Shown: piece by piece, positions 46,789-57,900 of the stretch | Position numbering within the stretch: the first letter of the stretch is position 1 | Layout of the letters: every line of letters starts with the position of its first letter | DNA from: Fallopia convolvulus | Taxonomy: Eukaryota > Streptophyta > Magnoliopsida > Caryophyllales > Polygonaceae | DNA: 64,000 bases | Reading direction: 5' to 3' | Assembly (NCBI GenBank): GCA_964016875.1 | Contig: OZ024730.1 | Span: 41,523,943 to 41,587,942 of the forward strand | Position numbers and translations under genes: made by a program | The notes under the pieces: model-generated | The model's input: only the letters and a program-made list of their open reading frames with translations | The model's database searches: none | Told to the model about the DNA's origin: nothing

Positions 46789-47394
46789 GTCTGCTCTAAA
46801 CAATTTACACAGCCAGATGGAATTTATGGTCCAAGGAGTTCTTGGCCACACGGACACATTGGAAAGAAGGATATGGCCAAAGCTACTCAATCCGTCAGAG
46901 CGTTCGTCTAAGCTTGCAATGTGAATGTTTTCATGTAAATTTGGAGCTTATGGTTTCTTAAATTCTGGAAATGGCGGAATAAACAGATGGAAAGGAGTGA
47001 GTGGGTTCTTCTCCCTCCACGTGATGACAAAGCTGGAAACTCCGAAATTGAGCACTGTGATGAGAGTTGCATGTGGAGGAATGGATCATGTGAAAGATGA
47101 TGCTATATGCACAGTTTTTGTCACATGCATATGCATTTGGATAAGGGCTTGCGGGGAAATTTTTTACTAGTAAGTTATCCTTCTGTATACCTAGCAGATT
47201 ACATCAACTGTACAAGGAAAATTTGAAGTCGACAGAAACATAATATGGTTTTTTTAAGGAACCATTTTTGTACATACACATCAAGCAATAGATGAAAAAA
47301 TATTCTTTCTTCCCAAGCGTAATTTTTTCCTGATTTTTAAGTTAAGTGAATAGATGCTAGTAAAGTTTGAATTAGTGAAAGGGAAGCCATAGCT
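46789..47394 (+). other. 3' untranslated and downstream region of the helicase gene
   Basis: Follows the stop at 46786-46788. Short open stretches (for example IYGPRSSWPHGHIGKKD) do not continue in one frame. Possible polyadenylation context is near 47240-47330. No other gene is visible. Confidence 0.4.
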
Positions 47395-47757
47395 GCCAAC
47401 TGCAACAGCTTCTTCTGGTCCACGCTATGCACCTGAGGATCCGATGTGGAAAGGCGTAGTTGATGGTAGAACTGGGTATTTGTACTTTTGGAATCCCATA
47501 GTCATGGCTTATTAGCTCCTGTGCAGGTTAAGCAATCATCTGGAACCCAGAATGGGCGTGATGGAGATGATAGATATGGCCGGGAGTCCGGGACAATGGA
47601 GCAAGGTCTATCAGACAGTACTGGAGGTGGAATGACGCCTCCCAAAATGGGTCAGATGGATCTGCTGGTGGTGGGCCTAGAACAGGGCCCACCAATATCT
47701 GGTGCTGCAAGTGGTTTCTCTGGAGAGGCTTATTGGAAACGTCATAAGATAAAATGT
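47395..47757 (+). pseudogene. Relic of a WW-domain DEAD-box RNA helicase gene (N-terminal part)
   Basis: Reading LPTATASSGPRYAPEDPMWK and GVVDGRTGYLYFWNP matches the WW domain at the start of plant DEAD-box helicases of the RH14/RH40/RH46 group, which have the form PWKGLIDGRTGYLYFWNPETN. A stop follows, then VKQSSGTQNGRDGDDRYGRE and SGAASGFSGEAYWKRHKI, which matches the linker just before the helicase core. A large segment between is missing and there is no core, so it is a truncated pseudogene. The Tourist MITE starts directly after it. Confidence 0.65.
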
Positions 47758-48408
47758 TAGAGCATGTACAATGGTGAGTAGGGCTGTCAAAATTTGACCC
47801 GACCCGAGAAACCCGTCCGACTCCGAACCCGACCCGACCCGAGAAAAAGATAAAAAGTTTTATACCCGAGACATGTTTGATCCGAACTGATTTCACCCGA
47901 ATCCGAAAAAACCCGAACTCGAGATTAACCCAAACCCGATTATACCCGAATGGACTAAGCCTGATGCAACCCGATATCCAATGCTACCCGACCCGAAGTC
48001 ATCCGAAGTTACCCGACCCGAAACCATCCGAAAATTACATTATGTTTTAAAATATTAATGATGGTGAATATTTATTATAGTTATGTTTTTAATTTAAATG
48101 TTACATTAAATATTTAAATCCTAGAGTAGTTTTAAACTACAAAAAAATCATCATTCGATATATGGTCAGAATCAAAATCCGGTTTACTCGAAATCAGATT
48201 AACCGGAAATTCGGTCAAAGTCGAAATCCAATTCACCCAAAATCTGAAAAACCCGAAACCCGAAACCCGATTCACCCGAAATCCGACTAAATCTAAAACT
48301 AACTAAACCCGAAACCGGACTTATCCGAAATCAAGTTGGACCGAAAACCGAATGACCCGACCGAAATTGACCCGAAACCCGACTTTGCCCGATTAATTGA
48401 GCACTCGA

Positions 48409-48819
48409 TGTTTGAGCCAAAATTTACCAAAGGTAGGACTTTGGCCTAGATCGGGCATTGATCAAGTAAACCGAGAAGAACACGAACGAGAATGTGTTTG
48501 TATTGATGTGGAAATCACGAGAAGTTATGCGAATCAATTGTCTCTCCGCCCTTAAGGATTACATCGACTTATATAGCTCCTTAGGGCATATTCTATCTTA
48601 ATCAAAGATATGATTTTATCCCTAACTAACAAATCTTTGCTTATTTCTATCTTATAACGGATAAAATCTTGAGAGGAATCTATCTCGTAACAAACATATC
48701 TTGCACCTTCTTTCTTCCAACCGACTTAACCAATCCCGAAGATCTTCCGTAGCTCTAGATGCGTTGAAGATTTCCTGACTATGGGCTAACGCTTCTTTGC
48801 CTAAAATCTGGGTCCAACA
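48409..48819 (-). repeat. 3' LTR of element 3
   Basis: 411 bp. In - orientation it begins TGTTGGACCCAG and ends TTTGGCTCAAACA. Same length as the other LTR, with only substitutions. Confidence 0.95.
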
Positions 48820-48913
48820 ATACCCCTAAATGCAATTTCAAAATTTAAACTTCAAATTTCGAAAATTGCATTTAAGTTGAAAAAACGTTTGGAGACGCCT
48901 TGGAAAACGGGAT

Positions 48914-49438
48914 TTGCTTATGCTGCCTTTTCTTAATGACCTGAGAGGCTCCTTTTTTGCCATCATTTCGTCTTCGTCTTCTCTCCTTCCCAATCTCGCT
49001 CTCGGCTCTCAGGTAACGCTCCCTCCTTCTTCCTCTTTGGTTTTGCTCCGCTCGATTTCCATGGCCAACCCCTCGCCCTTCACTTCTTCTTTAGCCCTAG
49101 GTTCCCAGGACCTTTACCGTTACGAAATGACGCCGGAGGAGATCGCTGAATGGATCTCCTTTGGAGGCTTTCCTGAGGGGAACCGCTTCCACGCCCAGTT
49201 CCGAGGTGAAGAAGTCTTCTGCGTTGAAGCGAAAAAGGGTTGAAGACTCTCCAGCCTCGCCTGCAACCCCCCTCCCGGCAAGGAGTATTTGGAGGCCGAG
49301 GACCGAGATGATGATGCCAGCTCCCCAAACAAGGAAGAGGAGAAAGACGACGATGATGGGGCCCCAACCAGCAAAGAGGGAGATGGTGAGAAGGCCTCAG
49401 ATAGGGAGGAGCCCTCGACCCCAGCCGACGATCAGTAG
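48914..49438 (+). pseudogene. Remnant of a Tat antisense gene in element 3
   Basis: It is on the strand opposite gag, next to the 3' LTR, as in elements 1 and 2. A leader with a likely splice donor (CTCTCAGGTAACG at about 49010) precedes ATG at 49062: MANPSPFTSSLALGSQDLYR, then EIAEWISFGGFPEGNRFHAQ. After a stop at 49241 an acidic reading in another frame (EDRDDDASSPNKEEEKDDDD) ends at 49438. The middle and coiled-coil parts of the antisense proteins are missing. The assignment rests mostly on position. Confidence 0.5.
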
Positions 49439-50436
49439 GCCCCAGCCGCGTTTCCCTTGCTTTCCTTTTAATGAACTTTCAGTAGTATTTTCTTTGTTCC
49501 TGTTGTGGGATTGTTTGAAGACTTGGTAGTTTTTTGGCCTGGTGGCCTAAACTTTTGTGGCGTCCTTTTTGGATGGTTTTGACGCCCCGTGATTGACGCA
49601 ATATAATATTTGCTACTTATCTGTCTGCATTGAAAAACAGTTTTGCATAATATGTTAGCATGGGTAGGTTTCTGGAGAATCTCCAGGAATTTGTTGCCCG
49701 TGGATGGGGTACGCGTTAAAGTTTAGCGTTTTAAGAGAGAGTTTTGGTGCTCCTCTTTTTAGCGAGTTATTGTGAATCTCGTGTGGGATTACATTTCGCG
49801 TTTTGGGTGTTTTAATTTTCTGCAAAGGGCCGTGCATAGTTAATTATGATTGGGCTTCCTTTGGCCATTGCCAAGGGTCACTAGGAATTGACGCGTTTTT
49901 GGGCAATGGATCCTTAAGTTTAGGACTTAGGATGTGGGTGTCATCGCGGCGTCCCGCGAATATGGCCATTTTGAGTTATATGCTATAGCTTTCTCCTTCC
50001 CGTACTATTCGGATGTTTTGTTGATCGGACTTAGATGGGGGGTAACCATCTTATGGGTTACTTCGTCGACGTTGTATTCATGACGACCTCGTCGTTTTTA
50101 GACGGTATAACCATGTGTCTCAACAGTGGTACTTTGTGTTCGACGCGTTTCATGTTGTATGCAACTTTGATTAGCGCGTGTTTGCGATTTTGAGCAATAA
50201 GATAGTGTGCAAGAATGGGAGAATATTTTCTCGCAAATCATTATGTAAAAATGTGTGAAATAAACTTTATGAGCTAGGAATTTGAAAACTTTGTTCGACA
50301 GTGTGGGCAAGTGCCCTGAGTCGTTTAATCGAAAAAGTCAAAAATGGCCTAAAGATTCTCTAAGCTAGAGCTAAGAAATGTCTAGAGATGAAACATGATA
50401 ATGAATCAGTTTAGAAGTAATACCTTTTCAGATGGG
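49439..50436. other. Internal spacer of element 3
   Basis: About 1 kb between the antisense remnant and gag. I see no coding sequence on either strand. This is where pol would lie in a complete element. Confidence 0.6.
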
Positions 50437-51690
50437 TTACGTTCCAGCTTCGTGGTACCGTTTTTCCATCTTTGGAGACCTCTTCCTTAGGGACCTATCT
50501 TCCTCTAGCCGGACGTGCGTCAGAGCCCTAACTTGCACCTCCTCAAAGGTAGCACAAGGGTGTTTAGTTAGTTCCTTGTATAGGCCACCATCGGGGGTGA
50601 CCCCTTGTCTGAATGCTTCCACCGCGGTCGTCACGTCGCAAGACGGGATGGAGATCTTCTCGCGATTGAAGCGATCCAAGAATTCTCTGGTAGTTTCTTG
50701 GTATCGTTGGTGGATCCGATAGAGGTCGCTGGATTGCTTCTCAAATTTGCGGCTGCTCGCGAATTGAGAACGGAAAGTGTCCGAGAGATCCGCGAAGGAC
50801 CTAATGCTCCCGCGTGGGAGGTTGATGAACCAGGTTAGGGCCGGCCCGGTAAGGTTGTGCCGAACCCCTTGCACATCACTGCCTCTTTTGAGTGGGATGG
50901 GACCGCACTCGTCATCATCTTCTGTTTGTATACGACCACGTGCTCGTTAGGGTCTGTAGTCCCGTTGTACGTGGGCATGCTAGGCACTGAGAACTTTTTT
51001 GGAATCTCCACTTGGGCGATTCGACGAGAAAACGGAGATTCGTCAAACTCGTCGAGTGCTTCAGGCTCCAAAGGCTGGAAACCTTGGCTGCCCCTCCGGA
51101 GTTGGTCGGCGATGATGCATATTTGTTCAGTCACTTTTCTCCGGATGGCCGCGTCTAAATCGACTGGCCTGTGCCGTTCTCGATCCTCTCCATCGGTGTC
51201 ATCATCTTCGATCCAGATTTCCTGAGATGGCGCTCGGCGTTGGTTAGCCGCTGATCGGAGATTAATTGGAGGATTATCGTTGTGGGAGACTTCTCCGCGG
51301 CGGACTCGGCCATTGGGCTCCGGAGTCGCGTCTCGTCGTGCGGGTGTCTTGTCTCGGGGGTCCGAGTTTGCACCCTTTCCGGAAGTCCCTTCTCCAGCGT
51401 TGAAATCTAGCCTTCTTACTATTCTGTCAGTGCGTCGGGTGACGCGGAGGGAGCGACGTCCCGTAGCCAAGACCTCGTATTGTTGTTTGAGTTGGCTGTT
51501 TTCAGCAGTGAGGCGTTCTACATGAGCGTCATAAAAGCTTTTTTGGTCGCTCAACGCCTTTTGGAGAAGTTTCATGCGTTGTCTGAGGTCCGTCATCTCC
51601 TCATTCTAAGACCGAATGCCTTGGTTCTCAAGGTTTTGGTCGTTCTCGGTGATCGGAGTTTTAGGGCTTTCTTCCCCGTTTCCAGACATC
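50437..51690 (-). pseudogene. Tat gag of element 3, one frameshift
   Basis: On - the first part (51596 to 50835) has a coiled coil, acidic D/E stretches and SMPTYNGTTDPNEHVVVYKQ; after a frameshift near 50850 the reading continues LTGPALTWFINLPRGSIRSF, FRSQFASSRKFEKQSSDLYR, FNREKISIPSCDVTTAVEAF and FEEVQVRALTHVRLEEDRSL. It ends without the zinc-knuckle region. It is the best copy here for aligning the gag of element 1. Confidence 0.85.
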
Positions 51691-51750
51691 GTGTTCCTTG
51701 ATCCGGAAGGAAGTAGAATGGTGATTCTTCTGTTGGTTGTATCGATCACG

Positions 51751-51768
51751 GCCCCACGGTGGGCGCCA
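51751..51768 (-). other. Primer-binding site of element 3
   Basis: On -, TGGCGCCCACCGTGGGGC starts a few bases inside the 5' LTR. It begins with TGG, as needed to pair with the CCA end of a tRNA, and this form is common in Tat-type elements. Confidence 0.8.
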
Positions 51769-51771
51769 AAT

Positions 51772-52182
51772 TATTTGAGCCAAAATTTACCAAAGGTAGG
51801 ACTTTGGCCTAGATCGGGCCTTGATCAAGTAAACCGAGAAGAACACGAACGAGAATGTGTTTGTATTGATGTGGAAATCACGAGAAGTTATGCGAATCAA
51901 TTGTCTCTCCGCCCTTAAGGATTACATCGACTTATATAGCTCCTTAGGGCTTATTTTATCTTAATCAAAGATATGATCTTATCTCTAACTAACAAATCTT
52001 TGCTTATTTCTATCTTATAACGGATAAAATCTTGAGAGGAATCTATCTCGTAACAAACATATCTTGGACCTTCTTTCTTCCAACCGACTTAGCCAATCCC
52101 GAAGATCTTTCGTAGCTCTAGATGCGTTAGAGATTTCCTGACTATGGGCTGACACTTTTTTGCCTAAAATCTGGGTCCAACA
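51772..52182 (-). repeat. 5' LTR of element 3
   Basis: 411 bp. The inner end reads CTCAAATA where the other copy has CTCAAACA, so one terminal base has mutated. The primer-binding site follows after AT. Confidence 0.95.
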
Positions 52183-53048
52183 CCCGACCCGAAATGATCC
52201 AGCCCAATTTCACCTGATTTTCAAAATATCCGAATTTGACCTGAATCCGAAGTTACCCGTAACTGAATTGACCCGACCCAAACCCGCCCCGACCCGCCCG
52301 ATTGACACCCCTAATGGTGAGCATGTACAATCCGTCAATCCTCTCTCATTTTTCTCTCTCCTCCTCTACTTTTGATACCTCATTTTCTCTATCATTCACA
52401 CCACTTTTCAATTTTCCTTTCCTCCTTCTCTTCCTTTTTCTCTATTTTCCCCACAACAAAGGGTATCCCCTTTCACTTCCTCTCTCCTACTTTTTGAGTA
52501 TTTTATATCATTCAATTTTTTTTACAAAGTTAGTTAATCAAATAAATTAACAATAAACTATATTTACTTAAATAATTTGGATTTAAGATAATATAAAGTA
52601 ATTACTAATTAAAAAAAACTTAATTAACATTCATGGAAGGTAGTAGTAGTAGTGAAGGAGAGAAGGAAAAGCTAAGATGAGTTTCTGAAAAATGAACAAT
52701 AATATTAGACTCTATTTATAGATGATAAAAATTATAAAAATTGATTATTTTTTTTTAAAATATCAACATTAATTATTATTTTGTTGGAAATATATTTAAT
52801 GATAGGTTGAAATGAAATAAATTAAGTTAGTTGAAAGTTGGATACATGTGTTAACTTGTGAATGGGTGGATGTTTTTCTTTGGGCACAAGGGTCAAATTT
52901 AGCATCCATTCCTCTATGGAAGGGAGATTACTCCCATTGTTCTTTGAAAGGGGATTCCCCTTTCAATTTTTACAAGCAAGGGGATCTCCTCTTTGAGGAG
53001 GGAGAGTGTAATGAGGAGGTTGATTCCTCTTGGTTGCACATGCTCTTA

Positions 53049-54956
53049 GGGCCAATACTGGTGGTGGGTCTTGTAATTTGTTTTAAGTTTTGTAATGCTT
53101 TGTCTTAGCTTCAATAAAACTCCCTAGTTATGTCCTTAAATTTTTTCGTGAGTCGCATCGAATTGATTTCCAAGAAACAATTCAAAGTGAGTCATATTTT
53201 TATGGTTGTTTCTAATTTGTACTTTAGAGACGAGTTATATCCGATCAAGTGCATCTATCACTTCTATTCCACTCCACATTCAGATCACCCTCATCTCATC
53301 ATCCACTCGTCCATCAAGGCTCAGCCAAGGTGTCACCAAGCCTCCCTTTGGCTCAAGAATCAAGCCACGGTCTACCTTGCACCGCTTCTCGTCCCACAAT
53401 CCCTATCACTATTGTTCATTGGCGACCGGGATTTACCAGCGCACGCGCACCGAGGATGTTCCGAGTCTATCTTAGTTGCCTTATTTTATCTTATCTTTTC
53501 CTTTTCGATTTTTAGAGTTTTTTAAGACTTTTGTTAGCTTTAGTTTTGAGATTCTACTTTTTGCTTTGTATTCTCTCTTTTCCCTCGTTTTGAGAGAGAT
53601 TTCCATGTAGAACTAAAAACCTGAATTTCATTCTAGTTGAAGCTTTCGATTTAAGTAAGTTGTAGTATTCTTCTTGCAAGTTTATTTCTTAGTTATTTCA
53701 ATTGCTCTTGTGCTTCATAATTATTGCATGTGTTGATTTCCTCTTGTTTGTCCAACTTGTTCAAATTGATACACTAGCTCTATTGCTAGGATCTAGGTTT
53801 TCTCGTAGCAAAATCTAATCTTTTTAGCAACTCATTGTTTTAGGGCTCATTGGACTAGAACAATTGAGAAAGAGAATTGTTTGCATGCTAATTGTTTGAC
53901 TCGCTAGAACTCAATTGCATGTATCTTACATATCTTTGTTCTTACTACTAGTATCACTCTAATTCATGATCATTTCATGTTTGTTTTGATATTAAGTATT
54001 TGCTTGACTCGTTGGCATATTTATTATGTCTGATCAAGATAGAAATAACTAGAAAGTAAATTGCTTGTTATGAATCAATGATCAACAACCTTGAAGACAA
54101 AAGTGGATGCTTGAATGTAATTGTTTTTCCTTGATTGATTACAAACTCAACTTTTAATTGCTTTGTTTACTTGTTTAATTTCCCTAGAAATAGAATTACA
54201 ATTCAAATCCCCCTTTGTAAAAATTCTGAGTTGATAAAAGTACTGACTTGGAAAACAAATTTCCCTTGGGTACGACCCTGACATACTGATTATACTAGTT
54301 AAGTATCTAGGGGACTATCTTTGATTAGGCATCAATGATTTTCAGCCTGTCAAAAGAATACCATGATAATTATGTTGATTACTACTCGATGTACTCTCGC
54401 ATGGTTATATCCATCATTATCATCTTAACATGGTGAAAAAGAAAGAATACTTACCTATAAGATATTCATCAAAACCATCACCTCCACAAAAAAAAAATAT
54501 AACGCAAGGTGTCCATTAAAACTACCATCACCACCTAGGCACTAGACTGTTCCTCTCAACCTAGCATTTTTTAGAACATTGTTACTTATTAGACTCTTCA
54601 CCCATTTAACCAGTAATTCGATTTTGTTTGAATTTTCTCCCTTATTTTTGTTTCGGATTGTTCAGACGGGTCTCACAGTCGAGAGAAATCTCAGCCCTAA
54701 TTTGTGCAAACATTTTGAATTTTGACCAAAGTCAACTCGTTCACTGGTGCAGCTCGGTTGTCAATTTTAAACACTGAAACGACGTGTTTAACTTTGGTGC
54801 TGTGGGGACACAGTGGGCGAAACGACGCACTTCAATTGTCGCCCGCTCCTCACCTCTCTTGCCGTCGTATAGAGGCAGAGAAAAGAGGCAAAACTTTTCA
54901 AAAACCCTCCTCAGTAGCCACTACTGAGCTCTCTTTCTCTGTCTCTCTCTGCAGAG
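53049..54956. other. LTR-like DNA and promoter region before NUP133
   Basis: 53049-53125 continues the sequence interrupted by the Tourist MITE. About 53200-54330 resembles a gypsy LTR: a CT-rich start, a transcribed-looking AT-rich middle, and an ending CCCTTGGGTACGACCCTGACA like the solo LTR at 31762-33271. I could not fix its ends or a target duplication. 54400-54956 is likely the NUP133 promoter and leader; a CT-rich tract (CTCTCTTTCTCTGTCTCTCTCT) lies just before the ATG. Confidence 0.4.
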
Positions 54957-57900
54957 ATGTTTTCTCCTGCGGCGAGGAAGTCGAGCTACAGCGCCTTGAA
55001 GGACCGGAATGCGTCGAAAACGTTGGCTGATTCCTCACCAGTAACTCCGATCAGAGATAACCGGAGCGAAATTCCCGTTCCTAATCGTCCTAACACCGGT
55101 ACTCCTGCTCCATGGGCGTCTCCTCGTTTATCCGTCCTTGCTAGGTATAACTAAAACCTTTTTCCCTTTACTTACTTCTTTCTGTCACAAATCTCGGATT
55201 TCTTTAAGTTCCGTGCACTATCTTTCGTTTCTGGCAGAGCCGTGCAACTGAAATCTAAAATTTTCCTACCTGGATTAGCTCACCATAGTCTTATTGTAGA
55301 TTATTTCTGCAAGCTATAGATCATAGAAAGATGTTGTTCTAGATCATTTCAGTATACCTCTGTTCAGAGGCTTATCAAAGAGTACTGTATCATTCTAGAT
55401 TGTTCAATTAGACAAGAATAATGTCAGTAATTATTTCCACGTTTAGTTGTTCTTTTTTGGAAGCTTATTTGGTCATCAAATGTTTCAGCCTCATCTGTTA
55501 GTATCTTGCTGAATTTATGAAGCAATAATTCTGTAATGGTTTGATTGCTTGGATTCTAGCAAAGTACTAGATAGAGTGAGGACTAAGGGCATTGCTGAGT
55601 TGTCGAATGTTCAATTTTCAGAATCCCACAAGTGAAGAAAAGTGAAAATGGGGAGGGGAAAGACCAAGTCCAGCCTGTTTATGTTGGAGAATTTCCGCAA
55701 GTGATTCGTGATGAACAGATCAGCCACTTACATAGGCCTCTGCAAGGTTGTCAGCTCAGTAACACATTTATTTTATAAAGCTCAACTGTTTCTAGTCCTA
55801 TGTTTGTCATATTCTCACCAAAACAAGAATTATCATGGCAGGTCAGGCATGTGCTTCTGGTGGAATGGACAAGAAAACTGGCCTTTCTTGGATGATCTGT
55901 GGGAGCAGGCTTTTTCTCTGGAGTTACCTATCTCCTGCAGCATCAAAAAATTGTATGATTCTTTCTCTCCCATCTGATCTTTTGCAGACAAGTGATGTCC
56001 ATAAAAATCCTTATCTTGGAAGTAGTTGGTTGCTTTCCATCATCAACTGGGATAATGCCTGCAGTAGTGCCTACAGCCGAAGACAGTTGGATTCAGCTGG
56101 TATAATTTTGTGCCATAAAAAAAGTCGAGCAATTATATACTGGCCAGATATCTATAAAGAGGGAGGGACCATTCCAGTTACTAGTCTTGCTTCTTCTGAA
56201 GAGTTGGAGGTAGCATCTGAAGTTGGGCTGGAGAAGAGTGCTCAAAGTGAACACCAGTGGCAGAATGAACAAGGAATTAGTTCAACTGATTTTAATTCTT
56301 TGATTGCTTCTCAAGTTTCTGATAGTCAGCAAGTGATTATTGCCCTTTCAAGTAGTTCCAATGGTGAACTTTGGCAGTTCCATTGTAGCCCATCTGGAAT
56401 TGTCCGCAAAAGGTTAGATCAAAGTACTGTAAGTTTATCTTCTCAATTCAGTGACAGTATTCAACCTACTGGAAATGGGGGATACCCTAGATCACTGATC
56501 TGGCGTTCGACATCATATTCTGCAGAGGAATCTGCTAGACAATTCTTTCTGCTGACAAACCATGAGATCCAATGTTTTGTCATGCAACTTTCTTCTAACT
56601 ACAATGTGTCAAAACTCTGGTCTCATGAGATAATAGGAACGGATGGTGATTTAGGTATTAAAAAGGATTTGGCTGGCCAAAAGAAAATCTGGCCGCTGGA
56701 TGTTCAGGTTGATGATCGTGGTAAAGAAATCACCATTCTCGTGGCCACCTTCTGCAAAGACCGGGTTATTAGCTCAAGTTACATGCAGTATTCCCTTCTC
56801 ACCATGCAGTATAAATCTGGATTAGACTCCCTAGAAGCCTTGGGCCTGACACGTGACCGAGTACTAGAGAAAAAAGCTCCAGTCCAAGTGATTATCTCAA
56901 AAGCAAGGGTAGAAGAGGAGGACTTCTTATTTTCTATGAGGCTACGAGTTGGGGGCAAGCCTTCAGGTTCAGCTGTCATTCTTTCTGGTGATGGAACTGC
57001 TACTGTCTCTTACATTTGGAGAAATTCTACCAGGCTCTATCAGTTTGATCTACCTTATGATGCTGGAAAAATTCTTGATGCTTCAGTATTTCCTTCCACG
57101 GAGGATGGTGAAGATGGTGCATGGTGTGTGCTCACAGAAAGGGCAGGAGTTTGGGCGATACCTGAGAAGGCTGTTTTGCTTGGTGGAGTTCAACCTCCAG
57201 AGCGAAGCTTGTCACGTAAAGGGAGCTCAAAGGAAGGATCCATGGAGGAAGAAAGAAAAACCTTCACAAGGGACAGGAATAGTGTTCTTGGCAGGACTAA
57301 TTCTGAACCCCATAGTGTTGGAGATAATGAGAAGGTTGCTTTTAGTGTGATTGCTCGACCAACTGCTCAAGATGAAGAAGCAGTTGGTCTAGTTGACCAG
57401 CTTTTCCGTGGTTTTCTTTTGTCAGGCGAGGTGGGTGGCTCACTTGAAAAGCTCCAAACTTCTGGTGTCTTTGAAAGGGATGGAGAGGTCAATGCACTTG
57501 CTCAGATGAGCAAATCTATCGTTGACAGCCTGGCTAAGCATTGGACGACAACCAGAGGTGCTGAAATTGTTGCCTTGACAGTTGTCTCATCTCAACTGAT
57601 GGAGAAGCAGCAAAAGCATCAGAAGTTTCTTCAGTTTCTTGCGTTAACAAAGTGCCATGATGAACTATGTCTAAAACAGAGTAAGATTTTATCACGGAAA
57701 CGTCCAGTTATTAATGGAATTCCTTGTCGGCTCTCTGTAAAATATTCATTTGGGAAAATTCAATATTCCACTTATAATATAAAGAAACAAAATGAATAGT
57801 GTATAACATATAATATTTGGCCTTTTCTTTTCTGATCATTTTCACAAGCCGACGTGCATTAATGAAGTCAGTATAGTTAAGTGCAAGAGATTTGACTTCA

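Larger units (their letters stand above)
48409..52182 (-). mobile_element. Non-autonomous gag-only Tat-type LTR element (element 3)
   Basis: Two 411-bp LTRs, 48409-48819 and 51772-52182, differ at about 14 positions (3-4 percent). The flanks are CTCGA (48404-48408) and CCCGA (52183-52187), 4 of 5 alike. On - the 5' LTR is followed by a primer-binding site TGGCGCCCACCGTGGGGC (51768 down to 51751), then gag, then spacer, a + strand antisense remnant, a polypurine tract (TTTAGGGGTAT) and the 3' LTR. Protease, RT, RNase H and integrase are absent. It would have depended on a complete Tat relative for copying. Confidence 0.92.
47779..52312. mobile_element. hAT MITE with 8-bp target duplication, middle layer
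   Basis: The ends are TAGGGCTGTCAA and TTGACACCCCTA, and ATGGTGAG flanks both sides (47771-47778 and 52313-52320). The interior is full of ACCCGAAACCCGA-type repeats, as in the hAT MITE at 15183-15651, so the two belong to related families. Its own sequence is 47779-48408 plus 52188-52312. Confidence 0.9.
47760..53045. mobile_element. Tourist-like (PIF/Harbinger) MITE, outer layer of a three-level nest
   Basis: The ends are GAGCATGTACAATGG and, reversed, GAGCATGTGCAACC. TTA flanks both sides (47757-47759 and 53046-53048), the target duplication of PIF/Harbinger elements. The element's own sequence is only 47760-47778 plus 52321-53045 (one copy of the hAT target duplication counted). It is AT-rich with a stretch of short inverted GGGGATTCCCC-type repeats at 52915-53000, and has no coding capacity. 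Confidence 0.8.

Noticed and set aside
46673..47170. Extra coding exons of the helicase after 46788
   Set aside because: The stop at 46786 matches the expected end of the family (GIQK...GKKES). The readings after it do not stay in one frame.
47800..48400. Telomere-like repeats (ACCCGA)
   Set aside because: The plant telomere unit is CCCTAAA. These are degenerate ACCCGAA units within a MITE bounded by an 8-bp duplication.
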